Of a stretch of 64,000 nucleotides of DNA, positions 9,185 through 20,359 are shown in pieces. The notes under the pieces were generated by a model. It saw nothing but the letters and a program-made list of their open reading frames with translations. It made no database searches and was not told the origin of the DNA. This stretch comes from Triatoma infestans (Eukaryota > Arthropoda > Insecta > Hemiptera > Reduviidae). The stretch covers positions 117,726 to 181,725 of the forward strand of contig JAAEAF010014522.1 of the NCBI GenBank assembly GCA_011037195.1. The letters run 5' to 3'. A program made the position numbers and the translations under genes. Numbering within the stretch: position 1 is the stretch's first letter; each line of letters opens with the position of its first letter.

Positions 9185-10467
9185 TTAAAAATAAACCAGC
9201 CATCGACCTGTGAGTGCAATATACTTACCTCAGTACAGTGATACTGATATACATCATACAGAATAGTGATATACTCATACATCTATGCATGTTTTTGCCA
9301 TCTATATTATGTTAAATTATATTGCAAATTTGATGGAATTCCAGATTACGAAGAAAATTGTTTATTCGAATAGAATAAAAGTTATGAGTTTGTGTTTTTT
9401 TTTTTTGGAAGTTTCCCAGAAACTGCTACAACTATTTCCCCTAGAAACTTTAAATAATAAATGATCACATATCCAATCTCCCACTTGCAAAATTTTTTGT
9501 TGAAATATTGATTTTATTGTATTGGTTCAGTGTTATTGGTGCACTCTGCTGGACTACAATGTAATCACTTCTCTATTTACCTTGGTTGTAATAACAGAAG
9601 TAAAGAAGTGTTTTCACACGAGATTTTTTGTTCTTATTTTTTTTATTATAACGTACCGTTCCACCTCCTACATAATATTTAGTTCAATTAAAGTTTCAGA
9701 AAGTATTCTGTAATTAAAGAAAATTTGTTAGGGTTATAATTAGAGAAATTCTTTATTAAATATATACTATTTATTTATATACGAAAATTAAGTAAGTACA
9801 TGTTTCACAACTGACTTGGTTTATTGAAGATTTTTCAATTTTATCGGCCTGGATCTGGAGAGAGTTAAATATGAATATTAAAAAAATAATTAATGAACAT
9901 AAACATTATTAATGATTTATTGCATATATTTATGCAAAAAAAAGAAATAAAAAAGAACCGTTGCAAGATAAAATGAATATGTAAATATAAATGCAGTTTC
10001 TTCTTCGAAGAAACGACTGCAGCCTATATGGTGTTGTATCTAGGAAATATGGAGCCTATGTACACTAAAGTTCAAAAGAGGGGAACGTAGAGGTAACTAA
10101 CTGGTCACGCTATTGCTATACAAGTTTACCAGAATATCCTAACCAGATGACTGGCGTTACTTCTTGCCGGCTAGCTGCCATTATTTGCAATAACGTCCAC
10201 AAACACGCGATATCAGTAAACCGGATATAAGTGCAATAGTTTGCATGTGTAAACCGCTTATATAAAGTTTTGCTTGATTTTATATTATACATATATATAT
10301 AAAATCATCTTAATGTATTTATATTAAAAAATAAATATATAAAGAAATGAATTTTGCATCTATCAATAATTTTACTCACTAGATTAGTTTTTTTGCTCTG
10401 AATTTCTGCAATTTTTCTTTACAGAAATTTTACTTCCTACAGTAAATTTCCTACAATGCGGTATATA
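9185..10467. other. Spacer with a diverged repeat-B-like block
   Basis: 9330-9640 shares a motif of about 45 bp (GGTTCAGTGTTATTGGTGCA, then a diverged ACAATGTAATC) with 48470-48520 and resembles diverged repeat B. The rest (9700-10460) is AT-rich with no frame or structure I recognise. Confidence 0.45.
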
Positions 10468-10841
10468 GGTTACCGGCAAAGTATGAAATTCATCCCGGAC
10501 GAGCCCCCATTTATTTTACTATATCCCGATTTCAAAACGTATTTTAATAGCAATCACTTAAAAGTTGAATTATTTAACTTAAAGTACCAGAAATATTGAA
10601 ACACCATTTGGAATACCATGATTTATTATACTGAAACACTACAATAGAATTTTTCCAAGTTAACAAATGAATAATAGGGAATATTTAAAAGAATATTTTT
10701 CAAATACACAAAATTTATCATAAGAATAGTTTAAACCACGTATGGTATTAATCTGATATCTGAGTATAAACCACGCATGGTATTGTATAAAATGCCTAGA
10801 CATTCTTGAGAATGCCTGAATTTAATACTTTGCCGGTAACT
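10468..10841. mobile_element. 374-bp non-coding TIR element (MITE candidate)
   Basis: The left end GGTTACCGGCAAAGTATGAA and the right end ATACTTTGCCGGTAACT (reverse complement AGTTACCGGCAAAGTAT) form an inverted repeat of about 24 bp. TA lies on both sides (10466-10467 and 10842-10843), compatible with a TA target duplication, though TA flanks are weak evidence in such DNA. No coding capacity; a doubled AAACCACGYATGGTATT motif lies inside (10732 and 10769). Second copy not seen in the window. Confidence 0.55.
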
Positions 10842-11153
10842 TAATATATATATGAACGAAAAATCAAATTTAATCGTTTTCTCAATTTTTTGTTGATATA
10901 AGAAATCATACATTTTACTTTCTCTTTTTCCTGCTTAGGTAACCCTCCAAAACGTGTATCTCCGATGGGAGGCTCAATTTGGAAAATCTCAGTTCTCTCT
11001 AAATCTTTAATTCCTATTCTCTGATAATAGTGATTAGAGATTTAATTTTTAATAAGTCTTAAAATCAATTTGCAAGATCTAAAATAGTGAGTGCAACCTA
11101 GTTTTCAGTTAATTTCTTATTAAAACAATAAAATATTGTAACCATACACAAAT

Positions 11154-11366
11154 ATGGATACAAAAATGTCTCAAATACTTCCACGTTTCAAAAGGATAAA
11201 TTTCCACTACAAAGCTGTGGGGGTCTATATGATTCCTTGCAATTGTGAAGAAAAATACATAGGACAAACTAGAAGGTTAGTCACAACCAAACTTAAAGAA
11301 CATATACAATCTAGCGTGAAAGATTCCAAACACGACTTTCTCTTACTCCAATTAATGCAATTATAA
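11154..11366 (+). pseudogene. Penelope-like element, GIY-YIG endonuclease remnant
   Basis: The 70-residue frame contains AVGVYMIPCNCEEKYIGQTR followed by LKEH: the GVY and YIG halves, the following Arg, and the Glu-His pair, arranged as in the C-terminal GIY-YIG nuclease of Penelope-like retroelements (PLEs). The conserved second Arg appears as Lys, and the last part of the domain is lost after KEH. The reverse transcriptase that should precede it is not recognisable upstream. It lies about 270 bp upstream of the HH2 foldback; PLEs are known carriers of hammerhead ribozymes, so the proximity may be meaningful, or fortuitous. Confidence 0.75.
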
Positions 11367-11897
11367 AATTGCCAAATTTTCTTTAAATTTGAAATTTTTA
11401 ATCAGTTACCCTAACAGAAATATAGAGATGTGGTGGGGGCAACAGATATCTATCCTTGACAGGTAATATTTGAATTGATTAAATTGGTAGTATAGAATTC
11501 AGCCGCCAATAATAATATTCAACAAACTTTATTAACATTTGAAATTTAACTTTACAGAATCCACAGAATCTCTAAAAAAAAAAAAATAGATTGTACCCGC
11601 AAAATGTTTCAGATAAAAGTGATACGTTTTATTTGTACAGTTTACATTTAATGTTGAATATGTGGATGGGTCCGCAGTGCTGGATAACATATGGTGTTCT
11701 CTCCGTTGTAGCATGTTTATTGATTTTCTTCCTGACCGGTTTCGGATTTTCATCCATTGTCATAGCAAATTCACCAAATTCGTGTAGAGAGTTCATTGCA
11801 ACGTAATGTTTCTATTACACTCATATTTGTTGGTTTGTTGGTTGTTTATGTTATGCTCAAAGACCGAAAATTATCATTGAGCAGAGTAAAAACAGCT

Positions 11898-12060
11898 CAC
11901 AACGCGTTGTGGTCACTGTAAAACATCTACATCGCGAAATTCATGTTGTGGCTCTTATGAAAACGCTCACGACGCGTTGTGGCAATCACAGAAAGACTAC
12001 ATAGCGAAATTCGTGTCGTGGCTATCATGCTATACGACCACAACGCATTGTGGAAATGAA
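11898..12060 (+). repeat. Tandem units of about 70 bp in the foldback arm
   Basis: CACAACGCGTTGTGG (about 11898), CACGACGCGTTGTGG (about 11968) and CCACAACGCATTGTGG (about 12039) recur every 70-71 bp, with TACATMGCGAAATTC between them. The inverted arm (12960-13140) holds the same series. Each ACGCGTTGTGG core is itself nearly palindromic. Confidence 0.7.
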
Positions 12061-12574
12061 GAAAAGCCATGACGCATATGGAAACATATTAGATTACGAT
12101 GCGCAGTGATTTGCGATATGGGTCCTACTAGTCTCGAAAGGTTTTGGTAGATATGCTTACGAAATATTTTTTGTCCTGTAATATGTACCAGACAGACAAT
12201 GTCCTTAATGCTCTTGCTGCTGCTAAAAATTGAAAACCGCTGCATGACTTATTTTCACTATTAAATAAATTATAAAGGCATCGTGTCATTGAAATAAAAG
12301 GATATTTGTTATTTATTGCGATTACTTTATATTTTAAAAAAATCAACTTAAGTAATAAATTATTGAACACAATATTAATCATTGGTAAACTACTTATAAT
12401 TTACTTAAAATAATTAGGAACTTTAAGTTTTTTTATGACAGTTTAAAATTCTTTCAAGTAATAAAAATATTTATTAATAAATGTTTATTAGTCATTAGTA
12501 AACAACAACAATGTACTTAAATTAATTACCTGTATCACAAATCATTTTTGTTGTGAAAAATAAGTGTTTGACTG

Positions 12575-12868
12575 CTACTTATTTTTATAGGAACTATTAC
12601 TATGGCATTTTGAGTTGCATTTCATATTCTTTGAACGACACTTGCACTTTTTATCAATACAGTATCTTTTGCAGTGGCACATTATAAAGCCTTGCTGACT
12701 TCCAGATGATAATATAGATGCTGAGCAAAGTGTTAATGAAGTTGAAGGTACATCACAAATGTTAATAAAGTTAGTCTCAGAAAGTGTAAACTCATTACGT
12801 GCATAATTGTTCATGGTTAGCGCTAATATACGTTCACCCTCAGAAACAGACAAGAAATGAATAAACAA
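12575..12868 (-). pseudogene. C-terminal Cys-rich tail of a KRBA2/SCAND3-like integrase
   Basis: Minus-strand frame whose end reads SSGSQQGFIMCHCKRYC then CKCRSKNMKCNSKCH. The spacing C-x-C-x3-C-x4-C-x-C-x6-C-x3-CH is the Cys-rich tail found in transposon-derived integrases annotated as KRAB-A domain-containing protein 2-like in many arthropods. Only this tail survives; the integrase core is absent. It occupies the loop of the HH2 foldback and looks like captured or pre-existing transposon sequence. Confidence 0.55.
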
Positions 12869-13282
12869 CTCTACTGATGTTTCAATGCATCGTTGTCCTT
12901 AAGCGGACAAGTTACCATCTGTCCGTCGTGATATGGTTACACCAACTAGTGCTCAGAATGCGTCATGACTTTTCTTCATTGCCACAATGCGTTATGGTCG
13001 TATAGCATGATAGCCACGACACGAATTTCGCTATGTGGTCTTTCTGTGATTGCTTCAACGCGTCGTGAGCGTTTTCGTAAGAGCCATTACACGAATTTCG
13101 CGATATGGATGTTTTACAGTGACCACAACGCGTAGTGAGCTGTTTTTTCGTTCAATGAGCATTTTCGGTCATGAGTAATATGACTTTGAGCTTAACATAT
13201 ATAATTATGTGGGGAGGTGTGACGATGGATGAAAATCCGAAACGGTTAGTAAGAAAATGAATACGTATACTACGATGTAGTT

Positions 13283-14345
13283 TACGTTTCATGTTTGAAA
13301 AAAAATCGTTATATTTGTTTTCGAGAAAAAATACAGAACTCCAGAAACCTTTCTGTAAAACTGCACTTTCGATTAAGAATTCGAGAAATGTTTTTAAAAT
13401 ACCACAACTTCCTTACCACTATCACCCCTCCAATACAGTTTTCCTGGAAAAATATCTTAAATAAAACTGATTGGCTGACGGCAGTCTAAGATGCTCATTG
13501 GGGGGTCTGGCCAGGGCTTTTAGTTACGGGGTACTTTATCTTTCATAGACTTGGTATTCGGAATTGCGGTTTTACTTAAATGTAATTGATAGAGTAGATA
13601 TTCTAAAGAATCTTGCCGGATCCACTTTGACGCAGATGGGAAAGGAAATGATAAAATCATTCGAAGGTTGGCTGATCAGTAAGGATAATCAATTCTTCAT
13701 ATGCATTATCGTCATTGTAGATCTTTGAAATTCGGCGAAGACTAATTACTTATTAAGTGCCATATAAGTAAAATCAGGATAGCCGCGCAACTTAGGTTAT
13801 ATAATAAAAAAATTTCCTCCCCTCTACCATAATGGCAGGCGGTATAGGTTTTGTCCCGATAAAGAATGTACAGTTTGTGCATTAAATGAAAAAGGCAGCG
13901 TTTGTCATTTTCCTTTTTCATTGTTTGCAGTACCAGTGATTTTCGTACCAAATATTTAGCGAAATATATAGATGTTGCAGGAAATTGCTCCGATTTGCCC
14001 CGCTATGGAAAACTTGTTTTACAATATGGATTATGAAACGTTGCACAATATATTTTTATTTATAAGTAGCTCTCTGGATAGAAGGTCCTTAATTTTATAA
14101 TCAAGTTTTTAGTTTTGTTAATCAATTTTATAGTCTTAGTTTTTAGTTTTATTTTCCCTTTATTTTTTTGTTCAAGACATTGTGAGCATAATTTTCTAAT
14201 AAACATACTTTCTGTATGTTTTTAAAAATATTTTTTATATTCTAAATTTATGTAAATTAATATAGGTAAATTTTCAGTTTGTTTTTATTTATATAGTTTA
14301 TGTTTGAATTTATGTACCAACCAACTCTTTGTGTGGGACACTTAT
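13283..14345. other. Spacer, no gene recognised
   Basis: No frame I can assign. The end (about 14250-14360), ATTTATGTACCAACC...AAACAAATAAATAAATA, resembles the 3' UTR and A-rich tail of a LINE on the plus strand, but I cannot name the family. Confidence 0.4.
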
Positions 14346-14365
14346 CCAAAAACAAATAAATAAAT

Positions 14366-14715
14366 ATGGTTGGTTTTACTGGGCATTATAGCTTAAGGAG
14401 ACTTATCTATACTATGTTGCTCATGCCGGGTCCCTTCTGTAGAATATGTGAGACGGAGGAGGAAACACCCATACATCTCGTGACGGATTGCTTGGGCTGT
14501 GAGGAGATTAGGTTCAGGACCTTTGGCCGGAACAGGATGCTTGTGGAATAGCATAGGCTATGTCCTTTTAACACTTAGGGCGGGGTGAAACCTGGGCCCG
14601 GACTTTTGTTCCAGACCTGATAGTTGTTATACTTTTGGGGCAGCAATAGAGGGGCCTTTTTGGCTTTGGATAGCGCAGGATTTAGCCTTCCTCTCTCTTG
14701 AATAATAATAATAGT
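14366..14715 (+). pseudogene. LINE-D copy, ORF2 C-terminal fragment
   Basis: Reads GFTGHYSLRRLIYTML then FCRICETEEETPIHLVTDC, closely matching the minus-strand copy at 8386-8803. It stops in frame at about 14551 but the homology continues through the CCTGGGCC and TTTGGATAGCG blocks to an AATAATAATAAT tail at 14699-14712. 5'-truncated. Confidence 0.75.
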
Positions 14716-14794
14716 GTTAGGTATTTGTAGGGAAGGGAATTCATCTAGATTGTAGATTTTTGTAGGGGATTATTACACTGCGACCTGAAAGAAC

Positions 14795-14970
14795 TATTGT
14801 TGCTCCCCGGAGCCTTCACCAATATATAGCCCGCCTCCAAGCAGCGTTCTCTAGCTAGAGACAACACTGCCCATCACTGGACAGTGAACTGTAGAGGCTC
14901 CTAGGTAGAAAAAATCTAAGGGTAGCATTGCTAGTCCAGTGCGCTACCACTGAGCTAATCCCTTCCTTCT
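14795..14970 (-). mobile_element. SINE-1 (tRNA-derived), minus strand
   Basis: On the minus strand it begins GGGATTAGCTCAGTGGTAGC (A-box-like), continues through GGACTAGC...CTACCCTTAGATTTTTTC and TAGGAGCCTCTACAG, and ends near AAGGCTCCGGGGAGC. The B box is degraded. Matches the better copies at 15180 and 45000. Confidence 0.7.
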
Positions 14971-15179
14971 CACATGGCTTTCGCCAATTAACTAGGAACG
15001 GAGAGGAGACCCTACTTTGTGTACTGTGTTTATCCTTGTCTGTAAAGTGTAGAGTGTATGTAGTTTAAAGGTATTGTGTACAGTTCTGATGAAGTGCATG
15101 GAGTACTGAGCTGTGGTAACCCGTGGGGTCACTCTCCCCAAGTAAGTGCATGCAACAGGTACCCCTTGCGGGCTAGGGA

Positions 15180-15418
15180 AAGGAATAGCTAAGTGGTTAG
15201 CGCGTTGGACTCCCACGCGGAGGACCCGAGTTCGAGTCCAGTGCTACCCTTAGATTTTTTTTTCTTCCTAGGAGCCTCTACAGCACACTGTCCGGTGAAG
15301 GGACAATGTTGTCGGTAATGAGAGTGTTGTCTGGAAGCCGGCAGTGCACTGAGAAAGCTTCGCGCGGCAATGACCGTAGATGTTGACGCGTCTTGAATTA
15401 AAAAAAAAAAAAAAAAAA
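15180..15418 (+). mobile_element. SINE-1 (tRNA-derived), plus strand with A tail
   Basis: The tRNA-like head carries an A box (TAGCTAAGTGGTTAGCGCG) and a B box (GAGTTCGAGTCC) at pol III spacing. The unrelated body runs through TAGGAGCCTCTACAG, CCGGCAGTGCACTGAGAA and a GCG-rich end, then an 18-A tail (15401-15418). ACAGGTA occurs just after the tail and again at 15154, so the 5' boundary may lie slightly upstream. Confidence 0.8.
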
Positions 15419-16785
15419 CAGGTATGTATTGTGTAAGAAATAAAGTTAAAAGAAAATCGTTAGGGCTAAAATTTTGAGAAAACCATGAAAACTGGATAAA
15501 CAAAAAATTCATTCAAAAAAGTTCATTTCCGGTTGGCGGATTTTGTTCAAAATTTTTTGTGGTCAATTTGAAGGTCTTTTTCAAAAATATATATTTTCGT
15601 GAACACTCAATTTCAGCAATTTTAAGTAATCACGATACTTTGTAATAGAGAAAGTAAAAAGCTTTGTTTTTTTTTAATTATTATTCACAGTAAAAAAAAA
15701 AAAAAAAACTTTGAAATGTAATAATATAAATTTTAATTGGTTTGTACTAATACGAGATTAATTGTCTAGGTTGGGAGGTAGTTTTCCCTTTTCTGGTTAT
15801 TTAATCGTAATAAAAGTTTACCTTCCTTTTTTTTTTTGCTTCCTACCCTTCACTTTGTTGAATATGAGGTCTGAAACGAGACATATGTGCATCAGCTGTG
15901 GTTGGCATTTTAATAGAAAACAATTCTTTTTTTTCCTACCACAATCATGTGTATTAAATGGACAAAGTTTTTGCCCAGGAAAAATGTAATTTTCCTCAAA
16001 CAAAGTTAAAAATGAAAAATAATTTAATTTTAATATTTTTTTTTCTCTCTAGAAGAAAAAGAAAATTTGACGAGGGGAGGGTTAACAGAAGTAATTCTTT
16101 TTTTTTTCCTTTTTTTTTTTTTTTAGATATATTCTATAGATGGAATATTATATATATATATATATATATGAAGGCAACTTGGTAACATTAAGGGAAGAAG
16201 GTCGCGAGACTCAGTTTGGAAAAGCCCGCCGCTCAGTCTACATTGCTTGTGTATTCTACTATCTGCCCATTCAGATAGCAAGACTTTAGCGTACTTCTCT
16301 TTGCAAAACTTTACGTTCTATTTTCCCCTTTGTACTAACTTTTCTACAAAACTTCGTTTTGCCCCTATACTCCTCACTCCTCACTTCGAGAACATTCCAA
16401 CTGAGAAGTACAATTGGGTGCTGTGCAATACTTCTTCTTCTTATTCTTTCTAGAGGCTTTTTACACCCTCCTACTAACTAAACTACTGGTGGCTGTAAAA
16501 CGGGAAGAAGTTGCATTTTCTCTATTACTATTAATAGTTTCAATTTAATGCAATGATGGTTGGGCTGTTGGTAAAAACTTTCTTGTTAATCAAACCATCC
16601 TCGTTTGTTCACTATCAAACGATTCTTTATGTGTTTTTTTTTTTTTTTTTTTTACAAAATGTTGACTTGATTGAACAAAGGAAAGTGATTTATATTTATT
16701 TCACTACTTTTTCTTATTTCTTTGAAAGATGAAATGATTATGTGAAATTTTCCAAACAAAATTTTCACCAAAAAAAAAAAAAACA
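15419..16785. other. Spacer with repeat-B-like traces and poly-T/poly-A runs
   Basis: 15470-15660 reads like a diverged repeat-B module (TTCATTTCCGGTTGGCGG, AAAATTTTTTGTGG). The remainder is AT-rich with long T runs and a TA microsatellite (16149-16170). No convincing frame. Confidence 0.4.
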
Positions 16786-17785
16786 ATCTGGTGTAAAATA
16801 CTCACACAACTTTCTCTTACTTCAGTTCTCAAAATTATAATCGACAAATGTCAATGTTGTTGTTAGTGTTCCAAATTTAATGAAATTCGTTTTAAAACTG
16901 AAAAAAAAAAAACTGTTCAGTAAAAGCTCACTTCTGCTTTATTAAGTTTCTTGAAATTTAGAATTTTGGCCATCTATTTATTTCTAATTAATTTTGTTTG
17001 GATGATAGATTTGTATAACCAAATATGATAGCATTTTAAAGAAAAACAGAACCCCACCCCTTCCCTAAAAGTGGCCCTTAAATGAATATTCCTAGAGAAA
17101 TGTTTTAAGTAAAAATTGTAGATCATTGTATGCGTAGTTTATATAATAAGTTTCAAGAAAATCATCGGAGCCATTTTTGAGAAAATCGCGAAAAAAAAAC
17201 ATTTAATAAAGTGGTAAAGTAAACGCACTTCCGGTTATGCGATTTATTTCAAATTTGGAATTTCAACAATATATTTAATTTTAATTACCATTATTTAGTT
17301 GATCGAATTGTCCAATAAACTGAAAAAGCATTTTAGATAAAAACCTAACTCCACCCCTCCCCCAAAAGTGCCCTTAAATAAATTTTCCCAGAGAAACGTT
17401 TCAAATAAAAGTTGTAGCTCTTTATATGTGTATTTGATGTATCAAGTTTGAAGAAAATCGTCGGAGCCATTTTTAAGAAAATCGCAAAAAAATAAAATAA
17501 TAAAAACTCGTATAGTGGTACTTCCGGTGGTGGAATTTTGACAGATCACGTACTGTCAGATCTCATGGTGATACTTAAACGGAATATCAAGTTTGAACTT
17601 TCTACGATTTTTCGTTTTTGAGCTATGATGTTCACACACACACACACACACCATTTGCCAAAAACCACTTTTTTGGACTCAGGAGATCTCAAAACGGATA
17701 TTTCCGGTGAAAGCTCGATATCGAAAATTTGACACGATTACGTACTTCCTCTTACTAAGGAGTAAGAGAAAGTAATAATTAATGT
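16786..17785 (+). mobile_element. Repeat B, near-complete copy
   Basis: Begins AATCTGGTGTAAAATACTCA then ACAACTTTCTCTTAC, passes two related modules each introduced by CACTTCCGGT or CTTCTGCTTT, a (CA)n tract, AAAACGGATATTTCCGGTGA, and ends in the hairpin CTTCCTCTTACTAAGGAGTAAGAGAAAGT. No coding sequence. The right outer terminus found in the 45227 copy is missing. Confidence 0.75.
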
Positions 17786-17929
17786 TTTGAGAGTTAACCT
17801 AAATACGGACAAATTTTTGTTTTGTTTTAATTGAAGTGTGTGTAGTCAGCCTAACTAAAAACTAGAAATCCGTATCTTGATATTTCGTCTAGTTGCTAAA
17901 TACAGGTCAACTGGAAATACCATTTTAGT

Positions 17930-18330
17930 AAATGGATTTTTTTTTTTTTGCGATTTCCACCGAAAAGAAGTAAAAGTAATCATATATTCTGAAAGTCGTA
18001 CTTCAGGTTGATGAATTTTACCCAAACACTGTCGGTTGTGGCCGTCAAATCTAAAACGGAATTGAAAATTTTATGATTTTTCGTTTTTACTTTCTCTTAC
18101 TCCTTAGTAAGAGGAAGTATTGATATCGAGTTTTCACCGGAAATATCAGTTTTGAGGTCCCCCGAGTCCAAAAAAAGTGGCGTTTAGCAAATAGTCTATG
18201 TGATATGTGAACAGCATAGTTCAAAAACCAAAAAATCGTAGAAAGTTCAAACTTGATATTCTGTTTTAGGTATCACCATGGGATCCAACAGTGGGTTATC
18301 TGTCAAAGTGGTAATACCACTTTGCAGTTG
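17930..18330 (-). mobile_element. Repeat B fragments, two pieces
   Basis: 18088-18330 is a minus-strand copy of the hairpin end: ACTTTCTCTTACTCC, GAGTTTTCACCGGAAATATC, TTCAAACTTGATATTC, TATCACCATGGGATCC. 17940-18087 is a plus-strand internal piece (TCGTACTTCAGGTTGATGAA). Together they resemble part of a head-to-head copy. Confidence 0.6.
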
Positions 18331-18889
18331 TTTTATGGTGGTGAGAGATTTGGAGTGAGTAAAGAGAACGGTAATAGATGGTTGCTGACGCGTTATAACT
18401 GCTGTTATGAACTGTTGAAAGATTGTCCCTCTGTAGGGCTAGTCAGCTGCATAAATATGTACCGAGTCTCCCACTCTAGTCTGGCCCAAATAGCGAGTGA
18501 GACTCTCAATTTTTGTGTCTCTATTTCTCTGCTTTAGATCCCTCTCTTCGGATCTTACTACATTGGACTATGGTATACTGAAAGTTTTTTTTTTCTTATA
18601 AATGACATTTTGTGTTCTAATTGTTTCTACATTTATTAGGAAAAAAAAAAAAATTACCTATTTGTCAACCGAGGAAAGGCCACTTTTCACACTTGAGTTT
18701 AGGTCTAACGAGCGCCACCTAGTGTAGCAACTGAACTAGATTTATAAAGCGACTCTATTTCGCATTAAGCCTTATATTTTTTTTTTCAGAAAGTAAAATT
18801 ATACTCGTAGTTATATAAAAGAAAAATGAATAATCTATTATAAATAAAGAAAATTACATTATTTTTTTATTTTAAGCATTCAGAAATGG
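18331..18889. other. Spacer, no gene recognised
   Basis: An open frame ends at 18537 but starts in repeat B and matches nothing I know. T runs and A runs follow. Nothing further supported. Confidence 0.35.
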
Positions 18890-19314
18890 TTAATAATCAA
18901 CCGTCTGTCTGCCAGGAGTTTGACTAAGTTTTGCAATCATAATTTATGAACCTGATTAAAGTTAATTATAATTAAAATTTTCAAATAAAAATTGTCTGTA
19001 TTTTATAGACTATTTAGTCCTTTAGTATACCAATAAACTTTATTCCATTCATCCCCTTTTAACATTACAATTAGTTCCTTCTCTTTAGTAATAATATTTT
19101 TACTAAAATATTTTTTTAAATAAAATCCATTATGGAACAAACTGCCATGAAATGTACATGAGTGACTTCTATCTCATTCTTACTACATAATGTACATACA
19201 TAAATTTTATCAAGTTTATAATTCAAGTCCACTAATTTTGTTCTTAATTTTAAAAATAATTCTAATAAAATCCATACTTTTATTATGATTCACATTGTGA
19301 TTGTTCTGCTTTTA

Positions 19315-19544
19315 ATTTTTTTTTTTTTTTTAATTTAAGGCGCTTCAACCTCTATGGTCATTAGCGCCCGGAGCCTTCTCAGTGCACTGCCGGCCTCCGG
19401 ACAGTGTTCTCTCTCGCTACAGACAACACTGTCCATAACCGAACAGAGTGAGCTGTAGAGGCTACTATGAAGAAAAAATCTATGGGTAGCACTGGACTCG
19501 AACCCTGGACCTCCGCGTAGGAGTCCAAGGCGCTAGCCCTCCCC
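19315..19544 (-). mobile_element. SINE-1 with 10-bp target duplication
   Basis: Flanked by TCTGCTTTTA on both sides (19305-19314; 19545-19554). On the minus strand: tRNA-like head with B box GGTTCGAGTCC, body TAGTAGCCTCTACAGCTCAC, GGAGGCCGGCAGTGCACTG, then an A tail (the T run 19315-19330). Confidence 0.85.
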
Positions 19545-19829
19545 TCTGCTTTTACTAATTTACCCATTATTTGAATTTTCATTAATTTAATGTAATTTGG
19601 TTTTACCATCTGCCAACAGAAACGAAGAGTCTATCTAGATTACAATTAATATTTATTTTCTAAGGTTTTACACCATTCTTTAAACCATGACATTCTATTT
19701 TCTACTATTAAATCAGCATGTAATTTAGGAAATCTATTACCTTTTAATAAAAAAAAAATCGTTGAAATAAAAAATATAATTATAGTGTACCTTAAGATGC
19801 AGAATAAAATTTAGTAAAGATATTTGTAA

Positions 19830-20044
19830 AAAAAGTAAAGTAAAGTAAAGTAATGCCTATTTTTTCAGGCGGGCTTAACGTCCTACTACCAAATTAGGTG
19901 TCATGGACGGGGGGCGGAAGCACCTACTTTACTATTATCATTTTGTAAACAAATATAAAATTTAGCAGTTATACGCTGGACTCGAACTGGGGTCCTCCCA
20001 CTTACAAGTCCACGCTCATAACCACTACACCAACACCCGCCCCT
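19830..20044 (-). mobile_element. SINE-2 (tRNA-derived) with 14-bp target duplication
   Basis: Perfect flanks AAAGATATTTGTAA (19816-19829; 20045-20058). On the minus strand the head GGGGCGGGTGTTGGTGTAGT, then GTTATGAGCGTGGACT and B box AGTTCGAGTCC are tRNA-like; the body includes AGTAGGACGTTAAGCCCGCC and ends in a TTTAC repeat (the plus-strand AAAGT/GTAAA series). Different body from SINE-1. A second, decayed copy is at 37665-37865. Confidence 0.85.
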
Positions 20045-20359
20045 AAAGATATTTGTAATTCTAGTCAATATTTTAATGAAAAATCTATGTACTTTTTCCA
20101 CCTTTTCATTGTTACTGTAACCCCAGGATCCTGGTAACCAGAGCGTAAAGATCTAAGGAACAAAATGGAATTAAATATTTACAATTTAGCAATTTAAAGG
20201 AATATTGTTATTCAGAAATACATGTAACCAAATGTCATTTTATTGCTTTGTTCGCTGTTAGATATTTTTTGAAAAAAAAAAAGAAAAAAAGATGAAATTA
20301 AATCAATTAAGAAATTGGTTTTGAAAGTTCCACGATTGAAGAAAATTTTTTTATATAAG

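Larger units (their letters stand above)
11640..13282. mobile_element. Large HH2 foldback element with tandemly repeated arms
   Basis: The left arm (11644 to about 12078) is matched in inverted orientation by 12955-13282. Outer ends carry the HH2 hammerhead-like block: minus strand near 11732-11770 and plus strand near 13222-13262, both degenerate in the core (ATGACAA and TGTGACGA for CTGACGA). Inner arms contain units with an ACGCGTTGTGG motif. The loop holds the integrase fragment at 12575-12868. The start TATGTGGATGGGTCCGCAG also begins the HH2 copies at 24706 and 40640, and is a diverged form of the HH1 start TGGTTGGTTCCGCAGAGCTG. Confidence 0.75.
18890..20160 (-). pseudogene. LINE-A copy, heavily decayed, host of two SINEs
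   Basis: The 3' UTR block CCGTCTGTCTGCCAGGAGTT (18901) matches the UTR blocks of LINE-A at 32680 and 60388 on the minus strand. 19110-19200 corresponds to the C-terminal zinc region (compare GACTTCTATCTCATTCTTAC with the 52990 copy). Further upstream on the minus strand, short stretches resemble the post-RT region (19960-20150), with many stops. SINE-1 (19315-19544) and SINE-2 (19830-20044) are inserted inside. Confidence 0.6.

Noticed and set aside
15180..15255. Functional tRNA gene
   Set aside because: A and B boxes are present but no clean cloverleaf or pol III terminator; sequence continues into the SINE-1 body and A tail, repeated elsewhere.
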